Assembly (NCBI GenBank): GCA_963662155.1
Contig: OY759263.1
Span: 44,352,002-44,416,001 of the forward strand
Direction: 5' to 3'
From: Lamellibrachia columna
Lineage: Eukaryota > Annelida > Polychaeta > Sabellida > Siboglinidae
Length of the DNA stretch: 64,000 nt
How positions within the stretch are numbered: the first letter of the stretch is position 1; every line of letters starts with the position of its first letter. The notes under the pieces are model-generated. The model did not search any database, had not been told where the DNA came from, and saw nothing but the letters and a program-made list of their open reading frames with translations. Shown here one piece after another: positions 24,511 through 35,770 of this stretch. The position numbers were made by a program, and so were the translations under genes.

Positions 24511-25897
24511 GTTCTAAAACTAGCAGCGCCCGTGTTTCAAGATACGCGCATGCGCAGATACACCAAGCGGATAATATTTGACGGCGGAGAAGTTTTGATA
24601 TATTAGTATCTACGGACACGGCAGCAGCGTATAGATAAAGGGTCGGGCTCTCATTCAATTCCACTATGTATGCCTACGTTGTCCCTGTTTATTTATGTAG
24701 ATCTGTACGGCTACAGACAAAGGTAGAACTAACTGTATGACTGAAGCATTAAGCACACTATAAGTGTCTACCTTCACTGGGAGCTCATGTGACGCCTCTG
24801 GCCGTAGTACCACAAATAAACGGACGCCTTGTCCGAATATTTGTGCTATTCCGCCAATTCGTACGATTCCCAGGCGTTTCACTTAACAAAAGTACGATTT
24901 CATTTAATAATGAGCTAATCGCCCCGTTCAACAATGTTAATGTGTAGGGAACACAACGTGGTTGCTAAATTAATATCTTACTACGTCACCATATGACTGC
25001 AGAGGTGACGATTAAATAATTAGGAGGCAGGACTTATGTTATGGTTTACCCACGCCTTATCTGACGGTCTTAGCAGACAATCCTTACGGCTCTCTGCGTT
25101 TTGAACAAGACATCTTCTATCGTGAGATACGGCATGACAACCAAAGACAAGATCAACTGGGATAGGCACATTAACATCTGTGCCAACGCACGACATGCTT
25201 GGTTTTAACCATGTAATAATTATACGTTTCACTCGTAGTGGTGCGCAAGTACATATCATGTCTACAATAGGTAATTTAATTGTTTCAATAAACATTTAGA
25301 ATTATTTTCAACATTACCTCCTACTCAGCCACCTACTGTTTCTACACAGTAAAGCTGGGTTTACACCAGGCGATATCGTCTTCGCGACATGGCCGTAGTT
25401 ACGTCATTAAAAAATGTCAAGATCGTTTCATATTGCATGCGACGTCGCTTCAAAATAGGATCAGTTCTACTTGATGCGACGTTGCCGCGACGCACAGTTT
25501 ACACGGGATAATCAGACAACCTTGTGGCAGGTGTCCGCATCGGCTCATCGTACACAACGATATCGCCCCCAGCAGCGGGTCCGAGGGGAGTCTTGAGGAG
25601 TCGCAAGACTGTCATGGATGGGGTCTTAGACCACCTGTGTTCGTGACAAATATTACGGTAAAGGACAACGTATTTAGGCCTACGGAACTATTGTCTAAAG
25701 ACTGAACTGTTAGCAGCCGGTTAATACTAAGCCTTCTGCAAGTAGAACGACACATGTGTCGTAAGGCGTCTCCCCCCCCCCCCGATTCTTAAGTAGAATA
25801 ACATATGACTAAGACTGACTGAAACCCCCGCTAACAAGCCTAGATCTGCCCCTGGGCCCCGTATAAACCCAGCAGAAGTGACATAGCTACGCCATCA
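24511..25897. other. No gene; possible MITE at 25351-25585
   Basis: AGCTGGGTTTACACCAGGCG at 25351 with GCGATATCGTC just inside, and a possible decayed inverted end (ACGATATCGCCCCCAGC) near 25560-25575, suggest a small inverted-repeat element of about 230 bp. No target duplication was seen. The rest is unrecognised, with a poly-C run at about 25773. Confidence 0.3.
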
Positions 25898-28789
25898 TCA
25901 CGGAGCTGGCCAGTCTGCAATCAATGTATCAAGGTCATCATCATCATCACCTGCCAGGGAGAAATTTGGAGGACGTTGCGTTGAAAATCTTTCTTCAGAA
26001 ATATTTCTGGAAAATATGGTTGGATCATCTCCCATAAACCTCTGGTTACAAGTGCCAGACGTGTTGGGTAGATTTGCATTATTTTCTCGAAGAATAAAGT
26101 TCTCCGATTCATTTGCATCACTGTCAGAACTGTCAAGATCATCTGCTGGTGTGACAAACTGTGCCCATTTTGAACCACGTGATGATAGCTCATCATGAGA
26201 TGGTTCTTTTTCATAGTTTCTGGAATGGTCTTGTTTACAATCAATAGCTAATGCTGAAGCAACAGTGTTCTGGTGCAAGTCGGAGTGTCTTGATAACAGG
26301 ACCTTACTACATTTAGGAGTTGCCTTTTTCATCTCTTGAATAAATACAGTTCTGTCAGAGGCTGCTCGTGTCACTCCACCGCCGACAGCTGCGCCTGGCT
26401 GCATATCAGTTGATATGTTACACACACGACCAAAATGAGGCTTGCAAGACATCTTTCTATATGTATCTAGCTGAGAAGTTGGCTCAAATTCGTCATTGTA
26501 ACTGCATCTTCTTGGAGATGTATTGATTGTAGGGTTCTGACATTTACCATGATGTACTGCAGCAGTTTCGCATTTCCGCTTCTGTCCTCTGAAAAACACA
26601 CAATTTATTGTGTATATAAGCAAGTAACATACAGACTGTAATCACAATCAATACGAAATTACTTTGATTACAGTTTTATAATCAAAGTGATCAGTGATTA
26701 TGATCACATTTGCAATATAATCAATAATGATTATATAATATTTTAAAATGGCCATTAAGATTACTTGAAAATAAACATGTAATCAATTATTAATAAGTAA
26801 TAAGTTTATTCTGACTTGCTGCCACAGAGGTTGAATATTACATGCAAGTACATAATAATACCAATTTATACATAGCAAATAAATATTATAATAAAATACA
26901 GCATTAAACTGCATATAAAAAGATATATAAATGAATAAATAAAACAAGGCTGAATATAAATACATGAAAAGGTGTAGGTGCAATTTTTAAACAGACAATA
27001 TATTAATATAAAATTATCACTACAACTCCTAATATGTACATGTAAAATGCAGAAAATTATCAAATGAGTTTGTCATTACTACTAGTGGTATAGTCCATAA
27101 AATGTTATGAAGATTACCCAATGACTGATGGTTTGGCTGTAAAGAGACAAAACAGGTGACACCTCCAGACAACATTACAGGATATTAGTTCAATGTCATG
27201 GGTTTGTGTGTTGTGTACCTCACAACTGAGCGGTCTCTCTTTCTCTCCTTCTTAGACTGGTCAAACGTCCTTCTGTCCAGTGTGAACTTCATGTCATCAG
27301 AAGCACCATCATTTGTCTCCTCTGTGTCCTCCACTTGTGTCACATAATGCTTCCACTTGCTGACGGTCATCTCAGAGGACTGCCCTGGCCCGAAGTGATT
27401 CTGTTAAGCCGAGGTCACTGTACTTCACAACTGTTTTATTGCAAAGCTCATATTTATTCATTGGTCAACTTGTCACTTTTTTATACAAGCACTAATGTGA
27501 GGCATCAGATTTATTGGCGTAGACATACCAACTAAATTGAACTGAAACTTTAGTTATGAAAATTGCCTAAAAGAATGTGGTTTAACAAGACTTCAGACAA
27601 CAAGATTAAGAAGAGATCAAATTGAAGTTTTTAAGGTATTAAATGGTTATGAAAATGTTGATAGAAGTATTTTTTTCTCACTTAAGGAAAACAGAAGAAC
27701 TAAAGCACACGATGCAACATTAGTGAAGGAACAGTGTAGATTAGATACCAGAAAGTCATCATTCTTACAGAGAACGATAAATAAATGGAACAAATTATCC
27801 ACCAATTGTCTCATAAATGCTAGCAGCTTGAATGTTTAAAAACAAACTTGACAAATATATCAGAATGACGGGTTACACAGATAAATAATCATTGGACTCT
27901 CGATAAACCAATGGCTTCCGTGTCCACATAAATATAGATCTGTTTGTACCCGTGGAATGGCCTGCGTGGGCAAAGTCAGTCCTCTATGACAGCAACTTGT
28001 CTCATGTGCAACAGGTAGTGTCAATTCATCCTCAGTGGCTCTCAACATGTTTAACTTCTGGACATGATGTCTGCAATCTGCACCTGTTCCTTCTCCATAT
28101 ATCTGTAACAAGTATCTGTGTGCAAGCTCTAGACATAGATACTGGGAGGATACACAGAACAGTCACTGGCATTATTGGGTGACAGTTCAGCATATCGTGA
28201 ACTTTTCATTTGAAATCTGGAGAAGATGTTTGAAAAATGACCAAAAAGCTCTCTCACCATATCCGGGGACTTGGAAAGTCTGTAGCAAAAACTAAAAAAA
28301 TGTACTGAATGTATTTTTTTGTTACGTGACTTTTTTAATCGAATGTTTATCTCCACAAATTTTGCAGCTCCATCTGGAAGACTTCTTCACTTGGTGGGCG
28401 TGGAATGTTGCACAACTGTAGCAGCAGAGGAATTGGAACACTTGAGGCATGATGGGGCAGTACAACTGGTTGACCAACCGACCGACAAACAAATATAGCC
28501 ACAAACTGTTTTATATAAAATATCACAAAATCGTGAGCTTTTTATTTTAAATCAGAAGAGGATGTTTAAAAAATTACCAAAAAGCTCTCCCATCATATCC
28601 GGGGACTTGGAAAGTCTGTAGCAAATACCAAAAAATGTACTGAATGTATTTTTTGTTATGTGGCCATACTTTTTTAATTGACTGTTTATCGCCACAAATT
28701 TTGCAACTCCATCTGGTAGACTTCTTCACTTGGTGGACCTGGAATGTTGCACAACTGTAGCAGCGGAGGACGTGGAACACTTGAGGCAT
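25898..28789 (-). CDS. MRNIP: MRN complex-interacting protein homologue (MRNIP)
   Basis: Four coding exons on the minus strand fit with exact phases: 28789-28670 (40 codons), 28102-27950 (51 codons, acceptor TTACAG, donor CGG|GTACAA), 27400-27219 (acceptor TAACAG, donor GAG|GTACAC) and 26588-25898 (acceptor TTTTTCAG, stop TGA). The 381-residue product compares with about 340 in human. Seen: an N-terminal zinc ribbon with C10-X2-C13 and C29-X2-C32, the HQVKKS segment, YGEGTGADCRHHVQKLN, a VSKWKHYV block, RGQKRK, SSRGSKWAQFVTP, and an acidic C terminus GDDDDDLDTLI. These match the ordered conserved blocks of vertebrate MRNIP, which binds MRE11-RAD50-NBS1 and supports ATM signalling and fork protection. 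Oddities are a second copy of exon 1 at 28450-28331 and a LINE fragment in intron 2. Exon 2's donor is the least certain boundary. Confidence 0.88.
27547..27935 (+). mobile_element. 5'-truncated CR1-like LINE (family A) 3' end
   Basis: Encodes, with small indels, the C-terminal tail shared with the LINE at 58930-61640: KECGLTRLQ-type, RRDQIEVFK, LVKEQCRLDTRKSSF and a NKWNKLS segment. The shared 3' tail TTGGACTCTCGATAAACCAA and TGGCTTCCGTGTCCAC follows. Inserted in MRNIP intron 2, antisense to the gene, close to the proposed exon 2 donor. Confidence 0.85.
28331..28450 (-). CDS. Duplicated MRNIP first exon (copy B)
   Basis: A second 40-codon exon begins with the same MPQVF, CYSCATF, HQVKKS, RWSCKICGDK motifs as exon 1 at 28789-28670 and ends in the same phase (AAA followed by GTCACG). 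Seven of 40 residues differ and all four zinc-ligand cysteines are kept. It lies 339 bp downstream of copy A within intron 1. The flanking intron is duplicated too: ATATCCGGGGACTTGGAAAG occurs in both, at 28259 and 28598. Splicing to exon 2 would give an equally long protein. The donor of copy B is weaker than that of copy A (GTATGG), and it would need its own promoter or a 5' leader. It may be an alternative first exon or a relic. Confidence 0.75.
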
Positions 28790-28839
28790 GATGGGGCAGT
28801 ACAACGGGTCATCCAGTCTGGAACTGATCATATGTGCAA

Positions 28840-29884
28840 CATTGGTACATTTCTACAGACTATTTGACACTGTCACAAACAAAAATGAACTGCATACATG
28901 GTGCATCATGCCAAACTAGGGATGGGGGCGATTACACTATAAATGTAATCGATTACAATTACTGTTAAATGTACGAGTACAACTACAACTTACAATTACA
29001 TAGATAATGAGCATAGTTGAGTATAATTACTTTTTAATATAATCATGATTTCATTCAAGAATATAACTAATGTAATGAAATAAAAAAAAAATGTTATCAT
29101 TGACATTGTCACCAATGGCAATGCCATGGCAATGTTATTCAAGATTAAATCAAACATGATATTATTATTAAAATACACTCCTTTAAGCCATCCTAAAGCC
29201 AAAATGGGACATGATGCAGTTGTCTTACCCTCCCCCCACCCCCAACCACGACAATGAAATATAACGATAAATGAAATGTGGACGATATTACAAGGTGTTC
29301 AACCAATCTACGCTACGTTTATCTCACGATCACCAGAAACGTGTCCATCTATTCATATAACATACTATTAACAAACAAGACCACCACAAGCAGGAAGTCC
29401 TGCAGATATATCTTCAAATGACTTATAGATAACGGTTATTTTTCGCGCCTTGTCGCTTTGATTGTGTTGTGTTAACTGTTTGATCACTACACGTCGCCAC
29501 TCTACGAGTGAATCGTGTAAGATGGCGCCACCAACCGCTAAAGCGGGGGGGGGTCATCTTTTTGGGCCAGATCGGTATTTTACATTATTTTGTATCGCTA
29601 AACGGTGCTATAATTAATAGTCTAGTAGAAATCAGCACATTTTTGACAAGACCCGGACATTTTCGTTAAAAAGCAAATTTGGGTCTTAAAAAAAGTAGTA
29701 GGATTTCCTGGACTTTCGGGGAAAAAATGCAATCAAAATCAACCCTGGGGAAGATCGATCTTTTTCAGGAACTAATATTTGTAGCCTGTCTTTACCACAT
29801 TTATTTTATTGGTTGTCCATACCTGTTTGCGCGCACAATGCGTCTACATGGTATGGAACGCCAATCATCTGAATGCGTCCCACG
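28840..29884. other. Upstream region of MRNIP; no second gene proven
   Basis: AT-rich, with a TAATCGATTACA-type palindrome near 28945 and a poly-G tract near 29547. At 29519 the sequence AAGATGGCGCCACC resembles a YY1-type promoter element and contains an ATG on the plus strand, but no supportable exon follows. It could mark a promoter shared with MRNIP or an unrelated start. Confidence 0.35.
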
Positions 29885-29990
29885 GGAGTCGAGATGGCTT
29901 TGGAATGAATAGGTTTGCTAGGGTGTGAAGTATAAAGCGCTTTGAGCAGTCCCGAAGACTGGATACTGCGCTATATAAGAAGAATGTACC
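29885..29990 (+). mobile_element. SINE 3'-half fragment
   Basis: GTCGAGATGGC...GAAGTATAAAGCGCTTTGAG...GGATACTGCGCTATATAAGA matches 45652-45770 closely. It is the conserved core/tail of tRNA-derived SINEs also seen at 5276-5540 (tail). The tRNA-like head is absent. Confidence 0.75.
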
Positions 29991-30399
29991 TTTGGGTTGT
30001 TAACGATTTTGTTGTCAAAGCCTAAATTTGGTTGTCACTTGATTTATTATTGAAAAATCCATAGTTAGTAAAACACAGTTAAATTTTAACTTCATGTTTG
30101 ATTAATTAAATATTTAAAAATAATTAAACTGTTTAGGAAAATATCATGAATTTAGTGCAGATACAGATATCACAAAGAGTGCACGAGCCAAATAAGCAAA
30201 ATTTTACCAATCGGTACCAGTGTTTGGAGGCAAATTATAATACGCATTTTTGTTTTGTACAATATCCCTAGTTAACATTTAAGTATGATATACTTGTACA
30301 AATGGTAGCTCATATATAGCGTTGTATCAGTGTTTTCATAGATGGGTCAAACAAAGAGCCAAAACCCAAGGCCGAATAACATCATCATTTATGTTGACA

Positions 30400-30430
<31 letters not shown>

Positions 30431-31067
30431 GCTCTCTTCTTTATCCCTCAAGCCTGGGGTGAGGCTGGAGCCGATACCGGTAGTCGATTTTCCCCCCTTC
30501 TTAGTTGTCACTGATCCCGTTTCACCGCCGTCTCCACCACCCGTCTCAACTCCCCACTGTTCCTCGCTCTCGTTCTCCCCTCCCACTCCCGCCAAATCTT
30601 TCTTCCCGCTGTCCTCTCATCTCAGTCGCCATCTTCATATCTTCCACTCAAAACGCATCCGCAATAGACGGTACAATCGCACGTATTGATATAAAACTAA
30701 AGCACTAACATATAGCATAGAGCAGGGAATGTGGATGTATTACTTCTTATTTGTAACATAACATTAGCTTGCTGACAGGTTTGATAATTGTTTTATAATT
30801 GCCTACCACCAATTTTAGGACCATCCTTCCACTTCCTAGTTCCTGCTATACCCCTTACCTCCGAGTATTCGCTCTTTCCCTCTGAGTATTCGTTCTATAG
30901 GTGAGTTGTGCTGAGTTTTACATTTGAATTTTAGTCTCTATGGTTTGCCCCTGTGTGCTTTATATTTAATTTGCGCAGAAACAAAGAAAGTCGTCACCTT
31001 AAAGCGGATTAACAGTCATGGTTATGGAACTATGCACCAAAACATTTGCAACATACCCATCGTCGGG
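29991..31067. other. AT-rich stretch with (GTT)10
   Basis: No gene supported. 30401-30431 is a (GTT)10 microsatellite; the 115-codon frame starting at 30342 runs through it as a poly-Leu string followed by Pro/Ser-rich low complexity and is rejected as a gene. Confidence 0.4.
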
Positions 31068-31200
31068 GTCTTAAAATGGGTGTTCGGGCGTATGCAATCA
31101 GCCGGGGGCTTCTGAGTTGATCTCTGAAAAAGTTACCGTAAAACAGAATTTGTTCTAAAAGTGGGAGATTCTGGTAAAATCTAATGTTTTCTTGGCAGCT
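31068..31200. repeat. Partial copy of the MITE at 48911-49139
   Basis: GTTCGGGCGTATGCAATCAG followed by TCTGAAAAAGTTACCGTAAA closely parallels 48954-49020 (GTTCGGGCGTACACAATCAG, AAAAAAATTTACCCGTAAA). Outer ends are not preserved here. Confidence 0.55.
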
Positions 31201-31639
31201 GACATGTTGACCAGTCCGCTGACGTTTGATGAATAAGCAAGCAATGAGCGTCTGGCCGTTCTTGAAAATCGGTGCAGTTGACACGTCTGCTGCAAGATAG
31301 ATTTTCATTTGGTGAGCGAATATTGCCGGACTGCAGGCACTCGTGACGTAGGGTTGTATATTTTATTATATATTTTATCTACCAACCAATGAGATTTCTT
31401 GTTGGAAAGCAGCGTAAGCACGTATTTAAATTGCTTTATTTTACTTTCTGAATACAAAAATGCATGTCTCAAAATGTTCTTGAAATTCACTTACGTCCAT
31501 TGGCTGTGGGACTCTGGTAGGACCTTTCACGGGTTGACAGCTATGCTAATTTGATAGCTTACATTCCGCTCTCCAAAACTGCTTTATTGTTGAAACACAC
31601 ACGAATACATAGACAATGCTATAATTTTACTCTCAGTTC

Positions 31640-32637
31640 CTCCATCTTCGGAACATCAACGCATCAGCTGACTCAGATAAGTTACAAGATGACATCGACA
31701 GGTTGCAGAAGTGGGAGGCAGACTGGTTGATGGAGTACAACTCAGACAAGGGCGAGATTATCACAATCACCAACAGCAGGAAGAAGAAAGTAGTCAGCTG
31801 CTACTCGATCCACGGGAAAGCTCCGAAGGAGGTCACTGGCGCCAAGTACCTTGGAGTAACCATCGACAGGAAGTTAACATGGAATAATCATATCGCCAAC
31901 ACAACAAATAAGGCCAACAACACCAGGGCTTTCTTACAGCGCAACATCAGCAGCTGCCCCCAAGCCATCAAATCGAGGCGCTACCAAACCTTCGTAAGGC
32001 CTATAGTGGAGTATGCGTCGACGGTATGGGACCCACCCACCGAAAAGTACACCAAATTAGTTGAGAATGTCCAGAGACGAGCAGCCCGCTTCGTAATGAA
32101 CGACTACTGGCGACGCAGCAGCGTAGGGAACATGCTTGAGAGTTTGGAATGGAAGTCGCTAGAGCGAAGACGAGCTGATGCCAAGTTGGTGATGCTGCAC
32201 CGCATCAAGCACAAACTGATTGACGTGACTACGAAGTCACTCGCCGCCTGCACGCACCACAGGCAGCGCTTATCGCTTCTACCAGACTTTCACCCGCGTC
32301 GACGCTTACAAATATTCATTCTTCCCCAGCGCCATCAGACTAATGAACAAGAGCACACAAGAATTAGTTAGTCAACCGTCAGAAGAAAGGTTCAGACAGT
32401 GTCTTCTCACCATGCCAACATAGAACAATTACATAGTCCTTATTATTATATATAATATAGTCCTGCACTAATATATTGCTAAACTACGCAGACGCGACAT
32501 TATTCTGACCAACACGGACCCGAGCCAGCGTTACACCACCTGCTGCCACGCAGTAGTGAGCACGGCTCGAAAATACTCTAGCCACATTTATATGTGGCTA
32601 ACATAGAGTTATGAGCTCAAATGGAAGAAGAAGAAGA
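31640..32637 (+). mobile_element. 5'-truncated LINE, RT thumb/C-terminal region
   Basis: The plus frame from about 31640 reads an RT C-terminal region: a DADSDKLQDDIDRLQKW-like entry, YNSDKGEIITIT, VTGAKYLGVTIDRKLTWNNH, FVRPIVEYASTVWDP, NVQRRAARFV and a LEWKSLERRRADAKL tail, typical of CR1/L2/Jockey-group ORF2. The frame is lost by a small shift near 32300. The 3' end carries AGAAGAAGAAGACGA before the host sequence. It is a dead copy and lies directly upstream of the promoter of the CaaX gene. Confidence 0.85.
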
Positions 32638-32639
32638 CG

Positions 32640-32830
32640 ATTTAATGATGATGTGCGGTAGCATAGTTGAGCCTGTGTCATCTTCAGCGCACGCAGCGGA
32701 GAAGTGGGGAACCAGACTCAAAGCGAAATTGGCGCCTGCGAAAGAATGCCGCGATGACGTCGGTGAATAATACTCGCGTTAAGCGTGACGTCACCCCGAC
32801 AAGCCTCCAAAGAACTAGGCCGCCGAGAAC
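32640..32830 (+). promoter_or_regulatory. Promoter/5' UTR with cAMP-response elements
   Basis: CpG-rich sequence upstream of the predicted start at 32831 contains a perfect palindromic CRE, TGACGTCA (32786-32793), and a second near-match TGACGTCG (32754-32761). An in-frame TAG (32816-32818) precedes the ATG, so translation cannot start further upstream in that frame. No TATA box seen. Regulation by CREB/ATF factors is an inference from the motif. Confidence 0.55.
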
Positions 32831-35213
32831 ATGTCGCAAGTAAGGAAACTATTTTACTTGACTCTAGAGAAATCTTAACGGCAATGATACGAACCAAATA
32901 ATTTTATTTCGTCATATAATTCACATTAGGATCTATATCGTATTGTCAAGTTTATTAAATTATATGTCCTAAATGATGTCATAGGCCCTATTCCCCCTTT
33001 ACAATGTTTCGGATTATTTTTAAGTTTTGACATTGAAATGATTAACATGACAAACCCTAAGGCAGCGCTGTCTTTATGACCGCTATGGCGTGGTTTGTTT
33101 CACCAGTGAATAATAAACACTGTCATTGTGATTTTTATGTGTTTGTTGTTCCAAATAAAATACAACTAATGTAACAAAATAAAACACTTGACATGAATTC
33201 AAATGCATTTACAAGTGCAGCCCCAAACATTTGCTCTTTATATAAATGTTATTAAAAAAAATAATATATGTGTATTTCCGACCGGCGACCGGGCACCGTT
33301 CGTTCGTTCGTTCATTCGCTCGCTAGCTCAATCATTCGCATTTTCAACACATACGGCAACTATACATACACATTGTTATTTTTTTTATTTCCCCAGCCAT
33401 CATTCTACACGCCCACGGTGCGCGCCGGCGTCCTACGACCGTTAGTGCGACCGTCGCTGCCCGTCACCGCCAACGGTTGCTTGTCTGGTTCTGAGGATGC
33501 TGCGTGTCTCTTGCAGACTGACGACCTGCACGGCGAGGCAGAGTTCACCGGAGTGAAGGGAGGCTATACAATGGAGACCGAGGTCAGTGCACCGCAACAT
33601 ATGCCCTCATTTAATTACGCATGCTTCATTGACATTGAAGAAAACATACGATACTAACATAGGCAAAGTTACATGACTATTCTATCATCTACAACCTATG
33701 GTTATGTATACATGTCCAGTCACTTCATGAAACTACCGTTGGCTGTCGTGATTCGTCCGTCACAGTAGTAGGTACTTACGTACCTTAGGGCCGACATTCT
33801 AATTGTTGTCCTGTCACCGACCTTCAGTAGGTCGTCAAAACCCGCAAATTTGTTTTCGAGAAAATCAACACGATGTCCCCCGCCATTTGTTGCTCAAACA
33901 AACCGGATTCTGTCTTTGTACACCGGGGATCCTTCCATCGTACAGAGGGGATCCTTCCATCGTACACCGGGGATCCTTCCATCGTACACCGGGGATCCTT
34001 CCATCGTACACCGGGGATCCTTCCACCACTTACGTGTTAAAAACGTAATTGTTCACACAGTAGAAAGTTGCCAAAACGGTGTACCGTCTCAAAACCGCTG
34101 GCGCTTCATTCGTGTGGCATGAACCCGGACGTAAATGAATGATCTGTCCCCAACGAGATGTTCTTTGTTGGTGCGCAGAAGTATCGGCAGACACTGCAGT
34201 CGCCGGTGGAGGCGGGCGACCCCGACTCGGCTAGGGTATACTACTGGGGCGACGGGGCGACAGACGTCGCACCGGTTGACGTCTGCGACGCCGAAGAAGC
34301 TGTGGTACGTCCGGCGCAAGGACAACAGGAGCAAGAGGTGGAACCGAAGCCCGAGACGGAATGCGACAGTGTTGAGCAGTGGCAGTCTCTGCCTCCTCTC
34401 TCCATTCAACTGCTGCATCCGGACGATGCTGGCGAGTGGCTCGCTGCAGCTGCCAACACGCCGGCGCGGTCCCCATCGCCGGCTAGGGCCTCGTCTCCGG
34501 ATAGGGCCTTGTCTCCAGTTAGGGCTTCTCCAGCCCGATCTCCGTTGCCCGGCCAGTCGCCGGTGAGAGCGTCATCAGCCAGATCGCGGACACCGATTAC
34601 GTCGCCGGTTCCGCAGCAGCAGATCTTGGAACCGGAGCAACTGGAACAGCAACTACAGCCACAAAGCGAATCGTATCCAACGAATGATTCCATCAACCAA
34701 CATCAGCTACAGCAACAGAGCGAGCCATTCTCAATTAATGATGGCTTCGGCCAACAGCAGCTGCAACAACAAAGCGAGCCATTCTCAGTTGATTTTGCTA
34801 TCGATCAACAGCAGCTACAGCAACAGAACGAGTCGTTCCCGGCGAGTATTTCGGTCAATGACGCCGTGCAAGAAACGACAGTGCCGGTGTCTACGGTCGA
34901 CGATAGGCAGCGGGCGCTCCAAGCCGAAGAACAGCAGCTATTGCAACGGGAGCTCCTGATGCAGAAACAACAGCTACAGCAGCGGCATGTTTCCCTTTTG
35001 TCAAGCACTGCAGTGGTGTTGGGGGGACAGAACTCGTGGACTGTTGTAAAACCGGACGTCAAGGGAGCGCCAGTGTCCAGAGCGACGGCGACGATTGACC
35101 AGCACCCGAAGAAGCCGAGCCCGTCAGTTGCCTCAAAGGCGAAGAAACGCAAGAAGAAAGGGTCGGTTGCTCGGTATAAACCAGCCTCCTCCTCGTTCTG
35201 CGTCATCATTTAG
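32831..35213 (+). CDS. Predicted prenylated Gln-rich protein, three exons, function unknown
   Basis: Exons 32831-32839 (ATG TCG CAA then GTAAGG), 33397-33582 (acceptor TTTCCCCAG, donor GAG|GTCAGT) and 34179-35213 (acceptor GCGCAG, stop TAG) are all phase 0 and give 409 residues. I do not recognise a homologue. Visible parts are a Ser-Pro-rich region (about 160-208, repeated SP.RA motifs), an 18-residue tandem repeat ending QLQQ (about 226-288), a Gln/Glu coiled-coil-like stretch (305-340), a Lys/Arg cluster KAKKRKKKG (about 385-393), and a C-terminal CVII. C-aliphatic-aliphatic-Ile with an upstream polybasic patch is the known signal for geranylgeranylation (or farnesylation) and plasma-membrane attachment, so a membrane-anchored scaffold is inferred. 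The last acceptor could alternatively be just before ATG 34158 (seven more residues, same frame). A possible polyadenylation signal AATAAA lies at 35595-35600. Confidence 0.68.
33919..34028. repeat. 22-bp tandem repeat, 5 copies, in intron 2 of the CaaX gene
   Basis: Five units of 22 bp (TACACCGGGGATCCTTCCAT plus CG) at 33919, 33941, 33963, 33985 and 34007, each with a BamHI site. Frames across it are spurious. Confidence 0.95.
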
Positions 35214-35594
35214 TTACCGTTAATAGAACTGCGAGCATACGATGAAGATGACAAGAACACGTAGGAGCCGTTACCTTGCCAACGTGGCCACATGCCTTTC
35301 GTATCGCGTACCATCGCCGTATGTATCACAGTTTTTCCTCTCCTCTAGTTGTGATGTTTTCAAACACGATATGGAGAACCCCGTACGGTCAGATAACAAA
35401 CGGAACATTTCAAAACCAGTTCGTGTTATGTGGCCTTAGTTGGCTACCAACATAAAACACAATTAAAAATATGACATCGTAAAATGTCCAGACGCGTAAT
35501 AATAATAATACTCATAACGTAACCAGATACACTGTGTAAACATGTTTGACACCCATGGTATGATAGGTTGCAATCGCGTTGTTGTTCCCAAACA

Positions 35595-35600
35595 AATAAA
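35595..35600 (+). terminator. Polyadenylation signal AATAAA
   Basis: AATAAA about 380 bp after the stop codon of the plus-strand CaaX gene and before the tRNA-Asn gene; plausible 3' end of that transcript. Confidence 0.35.
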
Positions 35601-35697
35601 GCAAGCATTTTAATTGAACATTAGTTGCGTTATGTATGCTTAATAGTTATAAATGCTTTTTACACATAGCTAATCACTCTAGACAAAACAAAACTAC

Positions 35698-35703
35698 GTC
35701 CCT

Positions 35704-35764
<61 letters not shown>

Positions 35765-35770
35765 AGAGAC
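35698..35770 (-). tRNA. tRNA-Asn (GTT)
   Basis: The minus strand reads a 73-nt cloverleaf starting GTCTCTGTGGCGCAATCGG and ending CCCACCCAGGGAC. Acceptor GTCTCTG pairs with CAGGGAC (one G-T pair). The D arm is GCGC/GCGC, the anticodon stem TTCGG/CCGAA, the loop CTGTTAA with anticodon GTT, and the T arm GGTGG/CCACC with loop TTCAAGC. It is nearly identical to vertebrate tRNA-Asn and looks functional; no intron. Confidence 0.97.

Noticed and set aside
30342..30689. 115-codon frame with poly-Leu and Pro/Ser-rich sequence
   Set aside because: Driven by (GTT)10 and pyrimidine-rich low complexity; no recognised domain.
34135..35209. Frames overlapping the CaaX-gene last exon on both strands (for example 34135-34566, 35209-34805)
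   Set aside because: Shadows of the long Gln-rich frame produced by CAG-rich sequence; none has splice or domain support.
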